A DNA stretch of 64,000 nt, taken from NCBI GenBank assembly GCA_025093555.1, contig JAIWNF010000039.1, positions 467,162-531,161 on the forward strand, written 5' to 3'. The translations under genes and the position numbers were made by a program. How positions within the stretch are numbered: position 1 is the first letter of the stretch; the number at the start of each line of letters is the position of its first letter. Shown here in pieces: positions 25,480-35,651 of this stretch. The notes beneath the pieces are model-generated. The model was not told the origin of the DNA, ran no database searches, and saw only the letters and a list, made by a program, of their open reading frames with translations. This stretch comes from Circinella umbellata. Lineage: Eukaryota; Mucoromycota; Mucoromycetes; Mucorales; Lichtheimiaceae.

Positions 25480-25982
25480 AAGTAGCTGGTCTTTTTCAGA
25501 TTTTTATATACTGGGCATATATAACTTGCAATGTGGAATATATTTGAAAAGAAAAAAAAAATAGCGAGAGAAATATAAATTGATTTTACATCAATACTTA
25601 TAATTGAGATTTAAGATCTTTATATTATGAACAAATGAAAGAGTCACGTAGAGGAAAAAGAATAATGCATTTCGACTCTTATAAAGTTAATCCAAAAGGG
25701 GTATTTCCCTCTATTTAGTTTACGAAATAAATAAAGTAACAAATTGTACCAAATAATTCCGCATGATGTTTACTTCTCTGAAGTCTGACAACCTAAGTAT
25801 ATATGATCATGTGGTTTTAGTTAACAGCAAAAAAAAATTACATGGGATCCGCGGTAGATTTTAAAGCCCAACGTTTGAAAAATATAAGAAACTTGACTGC
25901 GATTCCAATGATTTTAATCAAGTACTATTGGTGAATATTGTATTTTCTTTTGAAAATAAAGTGCGGAAAGATGGGTTCGATT

Positions 25983-26087
25983 GTGGGGGAAAGCATAAAA
26001 GAAATAAAATATAGAACTCGGAGTTCGCACGAACAAGCGCGGGGAAGTGTGGGGGTGAGGATCAAAGAGAAAAGAAGATTTCCCCAC
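25983..26087. promoter_or_regulatory. Cluster of CreA/Mig1-like sites in sugar-transporter promoter
   Basis: Four matches to SYGGRG within 105 bp: GTGGGG 25983-25988, GCGGGG 26039-26044, GTGGGG 26049-26054 and CCCCAC (reverse strand) 26082-26087. A TATATATATA stretch near 26170 precedes the ATG at 26288. Clustered GC-rich boxes in AT-rich DNA upstream of a hexose-type transporter fit carbon-catabolite repression; binding is inferred from the recalled CreA consensus. Confidence 0.5.
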
Positions 26088-26287
26088 AGTCAGAAAAAAA
26101 AATCCCCATTTTCTTCCTTATGGAAGAAATTGATCCCAGACGCCATACACAAAAAAAATGGGCTTTCGAGTATATATATAACGGATAATTCTTGTCATAT
26201 TTTTTATTTTTTATCTAACTTATAATATCTGTCAATTTTTTTTTTACTACCTATTTTTTTATATAATCTTTCAATACTTAACAAATA

Positions 26288-28348
26288 ATGGCACCTATTA
26301 TCGCTGTAAGAGAAGCGAAGGGTGATCCCAATATCAAATCTGATGCTGGAGCTATCCTCTATCTGTAAATAAATCTTATTTCAGTTTTTCTATATACATT
26401 TGTTATAACAATAACGAACACTAAAATTAATAATAACTGATTATTTTTTTTGACAACAACTGAAATTTATTATTTTTTATTCTCGAATAACTAGTAATAC
26501 TGCATTTGCCGCGCTTGGCGGTTTCCTTTTTGGCTGTAAGTTTCAAATATGGAATTGATCCTCCTCCTTAAACAATGATACTATGTAAATTAAAACTAAC
26601 TTATGCATAACAAATAGATGATTTCGGTGTCACTAGTAGTGTCATGGTTATGGAACCTTTTCAAGAATATTTTGCTCCATTAACACCTGGTCTTCGAGTA
26701 AGTTTGGTTTCTTTTTTTTTTGGCAATATAATAAATTTATCAGCAGAAAGAAAAAAGATAGGAGAAACCTAATATGTATATATATATATTTTTGTTTTTA
26801 CTAGGGTGCTTTAAATTCACTCATGGGTACTGGTGCCGTTATTGGTTGTATTATTGCTGGTTGGATGTCTGATAGATGGGGTCGTCGTGACAGTGTTGCT
26901 ATTGCATCTCTTGTTTTTATTGTTGGTGGTGTCCTTCAAACTGCTTCTGTACATATCTCTATGCAACTTGTTGGTCGTTTTATTTCAGGATTAAGTGTTG
27001 GTGCATGTTCAGTGTTGTGTAAGTTATCAATTTTTTGAATGGTTGGATGTATATACATATACGCATGATACTCTCTTCCTCCTTTTTTGGATATTGGAAA
27101 ATCTTATTCAAAAGTACTTACATCATTTTTTTATTTATAGCACCAATGTACAACGCTGAATTGGCTCCCAAAGAAATTCGTGGTCGCCTTGTCGGTTTTC
27201 AACAACTTATGATCAATACTGGTTTGCTTTTGTCTGGCTGGATTGGTTTCGGTACTAACTATATTACAACTGATTGGTCATGGCGTATTCCTTATCTTAT
27301 CCAAGTCGCTCCTGCTATTATTCTTTGTTTCGCTCCCTTTGTGTTACCTCGGTCGCCTCGTTGGTTGGTTGAACAAGGTCGTATTGAAGAAGCGCATAGT
27401 GTTCTTGCCAAGATTCATGGTAAAAACGATTTTGATCATCCTTACGTATTGATGGAATTGCAGGAAATTAAGGATAACGTCGAACTTGAAAACAACATTG
27501 CTGTCAGCAACTACTGGGAAATGCTTAAGGATAAAGCAAATAGTCGGGTTCTTTGGGTTGGATGTTCGATTGCTCTTTTCCAACAATTGACGGGTGCTAA
27601 CGTTATCATGTACTATGCTCCTCTTATGTTTAAACAAGCCGGTCTCGATGGTAACATGTCACTTTTGGCTAATGGTATTAACTATATTGTCATGGTTCTC
27701 TTTTGTTTGCCCGGTATGTGGCTCGTTGACAAGATTGGCCGTGTCAAACTTATGGTGATCGGCTCCGTTGGTATGTGTGTTGGATTTATTTTGATGGCTG
27801 CATTATATGGTGGTTGTGGCTACACTGAATACAGTGAAGCCGAGCTTATGAACGTTGTCAACATGAGTGAGAATCCTCAAGCTGCCAATGCTGTCATTGC
27901 CTTCATCTTTATCTTTGTCGCCTTTTATGGTACCACTTGGGCTCCCGTTGCCTGGATTTATATTGCCGAAATTTTCCCTCTTCGTATTCGTTCCAAGGGT
28001 TTCGCTTTTGCTTCTGCTCTTTTATGGTGTGCCAATATTCTCGTTGGTCAAGTCACTCCCGTTTTGATGGATGCAATCACCTGGGGTACTTATCTGATTT
28101 ATGCTGTTATTGGTATTATCATGTTGGTCTGGGTTATCTTATTTGCTCCCGAACCCAAGGGTATGTCATTGGAAGAAATGGAAGTTGTATTCCATGGACC
28201 TATCATTGTTACCAAACTTGATTATGCATCTTATTTGGAAGCTCACAGAGAAGAAATCGAACGTAAACGTGCCGAAGTTGCTGCCGCTGCCGCAGGCCAC
28301 AAAGTCAACGCAGGTTCCTTTACTGAAAAAGCCGAAGATAAAGCATAA
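26288..28348 (+). CDS. MFS sugar (hexose) transporter
   Basis: Proton-coupled or facilitative sugar permease of the plasma membrane, predicted 539 residues with 12 membrane segments. Exons 26288-26364, 26495-26535, 26618-26697, 26805-27018, 27141-28348. Sugar-porter signatures are all present and in order: GGFLFGYDFGVTS (TM1), SDRWGRRDSV (loop 2-3), VGRFISGLSVGA, PKEIRGRLVGFQQLMI, PRSPRWLVEQGR (end of TM6), QQLTGANVIMYYAP (TM7), VDKIGRVKLM (loop 8-9), PVAWIYIAEIFPLRIRSKG (TM10-loop) and PEPKGMSLEEME after TM12. Introns are confined to the first third. The upstream cluster of GGGG boxes suggests glucose-controlled expression. The exact sugar cannot be told; the QQLTG motif favours hexoses. Confidence 0.95.
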
Positions 28349-29120
28349 TATTCTTAATATTATTATTAATTATTTAATCAACATAATGATATAATTCACC
28401 TTTTTATTCATCCTTTTTTTTATCCGGTTCTCTATTATCTCCCTTAATCTATTACAAAAACTTTCTTTTTATATCTTCATTTACTCTTCGTACTGGTTTG
28501 CGATTCCTCTTTTACATATGATATAAATATATTACTTATTCTTCATTCTTTTTTTTTTTGCCTTTATATTTCCCCCCAAATACCTGTAGTATTATTTAAC
28601 AATTATCTTATTATTACTTTATATTATGACTTTACTACCCATATTTTTTTTTTCTTTTTTCGTAAAAACGAAAAAAAAAATTATAAAAAAGAAACTAAAA
28701 TAAATTTAATAGTTGTATATCTCAAAAAATATAGGGAAAACAATTTTCTGATGATGTATATATGTGATGTAACACAATTTTCAAACCAGTATCATTTATA
28801 CGTATGTAAAAAAAGAATGTTTGCATTAAACTATATGTATTGTTCGGAATGCATTTTGCTCTATTGTTTTTTCCTTTACACTCAATATTGCCATAACTAA
28901 CGCATGTCATTAGATTTTTTTTACGGATACCTTTGAGGATATTGTTTTATTGCTGCTTTACTATCTATAAATTTTTGTAGTGCTGTAAACGAATTTGTAT
29001 TTCTTAGTGCTAAATAATGTTGTCATGTCGATATATATATATTTTGGAATGAAAGCATATAGAAAGAACTAGTTTCTTACCTAAAGGTTGTAACGATAAA
29101 AGCCCAGAAGAAAAATATTG
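28349..29120. other. Intergenic: 3' flank of sugar transporter
   Basis: T-rich, AT-rich flank with a small A/T hairpin near 28646-28680 (T-run, CGTAAAAACG, A-run). No gene. The mobile element on the minus strand begins immediately after, so part of this may be non-coding element sequence. Confidence 0.5.
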
Positions 29121-32100
29121 TTAAGCATGTCTAGTATCAAAAAGCATTTCTGAAATGGGAGAAGGTAACTGTTGTGATATAAACCGACGAAACATAAAGG
29201 TGACTAGTCGTTGTGTATTAATAGATGTAGGTGCTGGACGAATTAGAGAAGGAGAATTAGCGCGATGAGTGGCTATTACTGAACACTTAGAGCTACTATT
29301 AATTTGAGCTATGATGCCGGTACGTGGTGCTTTTGACGGTGATGAATATTGTGCGGCTGGGACAGCTCGCTTACAAATTGGTGGGTTTTCAACGGTGACG
29401 ATTTGCTATATAAAGGACTTTGATACGGATTTGACTTATCAGTGTTGTATGATTCCATTAATGTCGACGCAATAGGAGATATACCAAACGATTCATTTGA
29501 AGAATTTAGATGGAGGGAATACGCATGTATATCAGGACCACTGTAACTGCAAGGCATATTAAGCTTACTTTCTAGATTGTTGATGTGTTGATATATCTAA
29601 GAATTATAATGTCCATCATGAACACGTTCAAATCTATTTAACATCCCAACCTAGACCACCACTAGAACAAGGAATTTTAGTTCAAGTGTATGCTTATTGT
29701 TAGGGTGCGTAATAATAAAATTTAAATCGTCACTTACATTAATGTTGCGTCTAAGTCTATAATCTGCTAATAGAGCAGCAGCGTACTCTACACTAGCACC
29801 AAAAGCTCCAACAGAATGAATCAAATTTTGATGTATTCCCCTTTCTAATGAATTGGTCCCGCAACTACAGCGAAATAATGTGAGGCCATCTTTATCACCA
29901 AGGACCAGATAAAAGCGTATATCAGTGGAATAAAAGACGTGACCTAAATGAATAGTACTTGGCACATTTTTTGCTTGTCTCCGGTTCTCAAAATCTAATA
30001 ATGGTCGTCCAGTTCGAGCGCAACGCAGTGGACTCCAGATACTAGAACCTGCTTGATATTGACAATAACACGGCCCTTATGGACTTTGATAATGTCATTT
30101 GATTTTTTTCGCTGCTTAGAAATTTCACCACTCGCTACAGCTTCTTCAAACGATCCTGGATGGGATGAAATAGAGTTACCTAAATACAAATTATATATAC
30201 AAGAGCCGTCAGATAAATACATTATTATTATAAAAATATCGATGAATTGTTTTATTATAATACAGTACCCTCATCGTCAGCAGTAGGCTCTAATATATAC
30301 ATTCCAATTACATCATGGCTATTAACTTCTTCAAAAACTTTTAAAGATGCCCATGCATCGAGAGCGGTATAGTTAATTTGGGCTTGATTAAGCTGTAGTG
30401 CGTCCCCACTACCCAACCTGATTGACTGATCTTTATCCAACGAATGCTCCAATACCTCTTCACAGATAGCAGCGAGCCCTAGACGGCCGTCGTGAATTAC
30501 ACCTTTATCTTTGCAAAACGCGCCCAACTCAAGGCCTTCTTTGCAAACATTCTCGAAATCACGTTGAATCTTACTTAAGTCACCAGTGACACCACGACCA
30601 CGTTTTACAACTGACTCGCTCTCTAACAGTTTGCAGAGCGAACTTGATAACTCGTCAAGGTCGGGCACACATGATACAAGCACACAACTATTATCTGCAA
30701 TTTGAATTGTTGCGATTTTTTCTTGCTGATATGTTTGAGAATTATAAGGCCATTCACGATCAAATCCAATAGCTTGAAAAGTTCTGTTATTAATCAAGTT
30801 GGTGGTACAAACTTCAATATCGAGAAAACCGCAAATACATTTATTAATTTCAATATTGTTTGGGATGGTCAACAGTGGACCTGATAACGACGAACATTCA
30901 GAAGTTCTTGCGGTTCTTCTTCAGTAAAAGGTACGACTTCTTGTGAAAGTGACGGTAAAACATTTTTAAGAAAGTGCTGATCTCCAGTTACGTTATCGGT
31001 AAAAAAAATCTGTGGCTGTGTGTATCGATATAAATCATAAGCATTCCGCATGGCTTCGAAAGTGCACTGGAGATTCGACAAAGTTCTTGTTGGAACGAGA
31101 AATTGAAGTCGAACTTCTTCGCATTCGTTCAATACCGTATATAAAGCTGTAAATACTGGTTGGCCATTGATTTTACTTATCGACTTAATTATCTTAAAGG
31201 TATGATCACCTTTGAGATATACACCATCTGGGACTTCCATTTTCTTATCAATAAATGTCTTATTTCTCCATAAATGCAGTGTATGAGCAGAAGTATTGAG
31301 GAGATGGGACATGACCGGCATACTTGGATCTAACATTAAATGAAAAAAATGGTGTTATTTGTTTTTGGTTCTGAATTACATCAGCTATGGTAGGTTGAAG
31401 GAATCTTCGACAAATATCTTGAATGTACTGTAAATGAAGTCGAGCGTGCTTGAGATAGTGTATTTCTCGAATTATCTTATGGAATCTCTTTGCACCAACA
31501 GAGTTTTGAACGCATGGTCTATATAGATCGCCCAGAGTTTTGGATAGTCCACTTCGATGAGTCATATATCCAGGATACTCACATTGCAATGTTTCTGGTA
31601 GCTGACAAATTATTTCGGTATCATTACTGATATAACTATTTTTGTAACCAGTTATAGAGCACTGATAACGGTATCGCATTATATAAAAGCAACTAATCTT
31701 TACATTTGGTCTTTTTCAATAATTCCATATTTAGTGAAAGCATTTGAAAATATTCATAACTCAATTTTTACCTATCAATATCTATTACTCTGCGTGCAAA
31801 AGGGGTCTTGTATAACCATTATTGCCAAAAGTTTGTTGACATCCTGGACACTTTAGTTCCTTCTTAAAGAACTTTTTAAATAAAACGTGTGGGAACCACA
31901 GAAATACACGCGGAAAGTACAAAAGGCTTGAATCGGTTGTCTTTTCTCCCATCAATGCAAAAACTGAATTTTTTGGATAAGCCATTTTGATATCCTTTAG
32001 GAAATTGATCTGCATTATGATACATTTCAACTCGTATGCGATCTTGAATTTTACGAAAATATTCTTTAAGCACACTATCCTCATCCTCGCTAGCTCGCTC

Positions 32101-32472
32101 ATCTTCTTCTGGTATGGGAAAATCAGCTTCTTCAGCTTCATCGTCATCGCCAACGTCAAAGACATATACTGTCTGGTAACTTTTCCTGATTTTGTTCCTC
32201 TAGGAGTTCACGAACAGTCGTTAATTCATTAAATACTGCTGAATCTTCAACGCTAGAATCATTGGTAGTGGGTTAGTTAATGGTGGATTCCGAAGTGATG
32301 GGTGACTGTTAACAATGTTCCTGGAATCACAAGCCTCAGCAGAATTTCCATCTACAAATGCAATCATGAACTCTCCACTGGATAATGCTTTCGGTTCATA
32401 AGATTTTCTTCCAGCATTAGGATTTCTTGATTTCGTTCTTCCACGTCTTTTATTATTAAAATTAAATTCCAT
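29121..32472 (-). mobile_element. Decayed transposase/exonuclease element, copy 1
   Basis: Minus-strand relic of a large single-protein element. From the start: a basic AT-hook-like N-terminus (RRGRTKSRNPNAGRKS, 32472-32221); a cysteine-containing segment FPRVFLWFPHVL...LKCPGCQQ (about 31990-31800) then LPETLQCEYPGYMTHRSGLS (about 31600-31540), which I associate with fungal DUF6729-type proteins; a DDE-like domain GVYLKGDHTFKII...FTDNVTGDQHFLK (31240-30960); a WRN-like 3'-5' exonuclease (30870-30280); a SHPGSFEEAV segment after a short intron (30264-30182); and a C-terminal domain with DKDGLTLFRCSCGTNSLE...LLADYRLRRN (29965-29720), then a Ser-rich tail to the TAA at 29121. The frame shifts near 31990, 31810, 31300 and 30870, and a TAG interrupts near 29590, so this copy cannot be translated as one protein. 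A related copy lies at 60200-64000. No terminal repeats were recognised. Confidence 0.8.
30255..30872 (-). pseudogene. DEDDy 3'-5' exonuclease domain inside element copy 1
   Basis: An uninterrupted 205-codon segment of the copy-1 coding relic. It has the three exonuclease motifs of the WRN/RNase D (DEDDy) class: IGFDREW (Asp38, Glu40 of the segment), GDLSKIQRDF (second-motif Asp) and NYTALDAW (Tyr-x3-Asp). All four acidic residues and the Tyr are intact, although the surrounding transposon frame is broken. It is not an independent gene: it lacks its own start and continues in a shifted frame from the DDE-like part. Its tail runs into a short GT-AG intron that is also present in copy 2. Confidence 0.75.
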
Positions 32473-33111
32473 TTCGACAATATTGATACAGCCTTTGACA
32501 GCAATAACAGGAATGACAGTAATAATTTATGAACTCTCTTCTCTCTTACGCTACCTGTTTAAATCTCAGCAACTTGGCATAGTCAAAATTGATTGGCTAA
32601 ATCCAAACGTCTTTTTGCCATTAAAAAGTCTCACGAATGAAAAATCACATATTTAACATCCAATTTTGGATTTATAGCAATAATAATATAAAACAGGACA
32701 TTATTTATCATCATCCTTTATAATTAACATGTTAATCCAAATATGGTAATAAATAACACGTTATTTACTTGAAAAAGACAATTTGTTTAAAGATGGACAA
32801 TTTTCATTCCGTTTTAATAAGAACATAACTTTTATTGAGATAAGATATAATATACAATGCATGATAATAGTAATAATAATAATGAGATATATAATAATAA
32901 TGGGATTATGACAGTAATGATACTGGTATACTAGTACAATAGTTAATAGAAATACAAATGATGATAAATGAAAGAGGTAAAAGTATGATTTATGATCTTT
33001 TTATAATGCTAGAAGTGGTCTGCTTTTTATGATGTGGAAAACTATTATATTGAGAATAAAATGCTGATTAAAAGGACGGGTATAATAAGAATATACAAGC
33101 TTTTTTTTTTA
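32473..33111. other. Intergenic: upstream flank of element copy 1 and 3' flank of the small minus-strand gene
   Basis: AT-rich, with (ATA)n-like runs at about 32860-32905. I looked for similarity with the upstream flank of element copy 2 (60040-60199) and saw nothing convincing. No gene. Confidence 0.5.
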
Positions 33112-33342
33112 TTAAGCACCCGTATTAGTTGGATCAATGCCTTGAGTATAAGTTGCTCGACCACCCATTGGATCAATAAATTGACCCAAAACATCAGGAA
33201 CATTACTATTTCTCATTGGATCTTCGAGAAAAATACAGAATGCAATAGGTGTATTGTTATTTCGTTCACGTGTAGTTGATTTCTTTGATGAAGAGTTAAT
33301 CTCACTCTTAGTTTTCTTGTTGGATCGTGTGAATAAAAACAT
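33112..33342 (-). CDS. Small hypothetical protein, 76 residues
   Basis: Single-exon open frame, hydrophilic and basic at the N-terminus (MFLFTRSNKKTKSEINSSSK). The second half is more structured-looking: AFCIFLEDPMRNSNVPDVLG and IDPMGGRATYTQGIDP. Upstream on the minus strand a TATATAA lies about 115-120 nt before the ATG, followed by a pyrimidine-rich leader and an A-rich start context (AAAAGAAAATG). That matches the promoter layout of other genes here. No family recognised and no signal peptide. Probably a real small gene. Confidence 0.45.
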   Translation of the reverse strand: MFLFTRSNKKTKSEINSSSKKSTTRERNNNTPIAFCIFLEDPMRNSNVPDVLGQFIDPMGGRATYTQGIDPTNTGA

Positions 33343-34940
33343 TTTCTTTTAGTTGAATTGAAAAAGTATAGCTTTCGTTGTTTTAAGACAAAAGGTGAAT
33401 ATAATAACTGTAAAGAAGTAAAGAAATAAATCTTTTGTTGTGAAAGCTGTTTGTTTATATAATTTTATTGGAACAACTTCTTTCACCTTCCTTCAATTTC
33501 ATAGAAACTTATTAAAATAAATCCGGATTACTGGTTAAAAGGGAAAAATTTTCTTATTCTTTTACACAATAACAGTGACTGAAGAGAAGTTTCTTAACTT
33601 GGTCATTTTTTTTCTCTGTACTCAGCATATTCTTTATTGTTCTATGATATTTTCCATATGGGATCAAAAAAAAAAAAAAAAAGAAAGAAAGAAAGACAGA
33701 TGAGTGCAAATTATATTAAACTGTCAAAAGAGTTTTTTCTAACTCTTGTTACGATATTAGATATTACATATATGAAGTTATTTCACACGATATCAGTGTA
33801 AGATTTATTATTTTATAATAGTAAATGGATTTTTTTTAACTTATTTACAAATGAATAAAAAAAAAACGTAACCGCGGAAACAGAATACCTTTTTTGTCGA
33901 ATCAAAACTAGTGTTTCCTTGGTGTAACAACCTTCTTTTTAATAAAGAAACTCGCCTTTTTCATTGAAAGAAGTGACATACAACATCATGTTATATAGAT
34001 TAAGACAAAAAGAAAAATGAGGTTCTTATTCTGCCAATGATTGAAAGATTTTTATTAAGCTACAGAAATCTCAACTTGCATTCGCATAAACCAATTATTA
34101 TAGTGCTTCGTTCTTTATTTTTTTTTCAAAAAAGCTACTTCCTTGCCCTTCTTTACTTACATTTCTCTACTATTTTCTGTAGATAAACGGAACACTTCCG
34201 TTATTCTAAACCTTATCTATTATTATTTTTTTTCTAATGTCTGGATAATTATTAACAAACCCATTCCAGATAAAAACTATTACGTATCCAAAAAAAAATA
34301 CTTTATATCTCAAGTACCATCATAATAATATACATAGCAATTTATTTCTCTCATAATAAACTGCATAAATATAGACTATTACGTACTCTCATGTGTATAA
34401 ATTTAATTATGTTACTATATCATTACGTATACCATTCGATTTGTACATATCCGCCCGACTGAACAAAATGAGAATCTTTAACAACTAATTATTCCTCATC
34501 AGAGTTATTCTATACACCATACAAGTATCTCAGTTTTAGCTTTCAATATGTAGTTTTTGTTTACTATGCTCATATGAATGTATGTTTCAATTTTCATATC
34601 CAGCCTCAGTCAAAAATTAGGGTTACATTCTGAGTGGCACAAAAAAAACTTGTGTGCGATGCGACAATTGCTTTCTTTCCCTTGATCGCACCATTACGAA
34701 TGTCCAACAAGACAATAATGAGTTGAGCGATCTTGAACGAATTATGAACAGGTCACAAATATTTTTAATTAAACTATATAAACTTATAATAATCAAAAAC
34801 TTTGTTTTTTCTGTGCCCTTGCCAAAGTAAAAAAAAAAAAAAAAAACAATGGAATGGAGGAGGTCTGTGCTTTTTTTTCGGAGTTGGATGTGAAACAGTG
34901 TGTGCTCATAATGCAAAGAAACAGCTTGTTACTTTCTTCA

Positions 34941-34953
34941 TTGCCATGGCAAC
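34941..34953. promoter_or_regulatory. Near-perfect RFX X-box palindrome (TTGCCATGGCAAC)
   Basis: Matches the ideal X-box GTTGCCATGGCAAC at 13 of 14 positions (an A precedes the first T). It lies about 250 bp upstream of the TATA box at 35192, in a region with no annotated protein gene. A role for the downstream hairpin locus is inferred. Confidence 0.4.
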
Positions 34954-35191
34954 GGTGCTCTTTTACTTTTAAATCATCACTCCCTTTCATTTTTATTCAC
35001 ACAAGCTTATACTATACTTAGTAATCCTATCGCCCTGCACTGTACTTGAAATTAACTGAGCCAATGAAAAGCTTGAAAAATAAAAAAATTTAAAGCGGTC
35101 ACGTAAAAAAAAGGGGTGCACTAAAATCTTGGATTACTCCTGTTACTAAAAATGGAGAAGTACCCAAAAATTATGGCACCCAAAAAAAAGC

Positions 35192-35488
35192 TATAAAAGA
35201 CGTTCATTTTTTCCCTTTTTTTCCCTCTTTTTTTTTTCTTTTCCTTGCTTCGGCCCGGCTTCATGCCCAGGCAATTAGTTGCAATCAGCTTTTTACCTTT
35301 AAAAGTTCAAGGTGAACTACACTCATGAAGTGCTCTCTGGTTAAGGAATGGGTCAGATTGAGTAAAATAGCTTCGGTTATTTTATTTTGATTTGGTCACC
35401 TCCTTAATTTGGAAAGTATGTTGAGTGTACGATCCTATGGACATTTTAATGTAAAATACTGTTAGCAATCTAATTGCCTGGGCTGAAG
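35192..35488 (+). ncRNA. Possible hairpin RNA locus: TATA box plus 230-bp imperfect inverted repeat
   Basis: TATAAAAG at 35192-35199 is followed by a 50-nt pyrimidine-rich tract as in strong fungal promoters. The outer arm CTTCATGCCCAGGCAATTAG (35259-35278) is complementary to CTAATTGCCTGGGCTGAAG (35470-35488) with one extra base. Weaker complementarity continues inward (TTAAGGA 35341-35347 with TCCTTAA 35401-35407) to an apical stem TAAAATAGC/GTTATTTTA closed by a C(UUCG)G tetraloop at 35371-35376. No protein frame longer than 21 codons starts near the TATA box. It could be a structured RNA, a small-RNA precursor or an old inverted-repeat transposon. Confidence 0.4.
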
Positions 35489-35625
35489 TGCGTTAGGATG
35501 ATCGGAGTATCAGCTAGTTACTTAGTTAACACAATATAATAAATAAATGAATAATAATTTTTTTTTTTGCGTATGACGATGAGTTGAATTCTTTTTTAAT
35601 TTTAATTTTTTGCTGGTATAATAAT

Positions 35626-35651
35626 ACGCGTGACATTATAAAAACACGCGT
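35626..35651. promoter_or_regulatory. Two ACGCGT (MCB-like) boxes flanking a TATA box
   Basis: ACGCGT at 35626-35631 and at 35646-35651 form 7-bp perfect inverted arms (ACGCGTG/CACGCGT) around TATAAAA at 35637-35643. ACGCGT is the MluI cell-cycle box of yeast MBF. No clear gene follows within 300 bp (first ATG near 35721 opens only four codons). Confidence 0.35.

Larger units (their letters stand above)
22344..26287. other. Sparse 3.9-kb intergenic region upstream of the sugar transporter
   Basis: Begins with the TIM50 promoter (ATTGG near 22459). The middle is AT-rich without repeats I can define. Contents reported separately: candidate membrane-protein exons at 24474-24929, an 11-bp perfect inverted repeat at 25442-25479, and repressor-like sites at 25983-26087 close to the sugar transporter. 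The open frame at 25938-26225 overlaps those promoter elements and is rejected as coding. Confidence 0.5.

Noticed and set aside
25938..26225. 95-codon open frame before the sugar transporter
   Set aside because: Overlaps the clustered GGGG boxes and the TATA region; low-complexity basic product.
35263..35328. 21-codon frame downstream of the TATA box at 35192
   Set aside because: Lies inside the hairpin arm and is too short to support a protein gene; hairpin structure explains the sequence better.
35259..35330. Resemblance of GCTTTTTACCTTTAAAAG to the U5 snRNA loop
   Set aside because: The invariant loop bases and flanking stems of U5 are not reproduced and no Sm-site follows; treated as coincidence.
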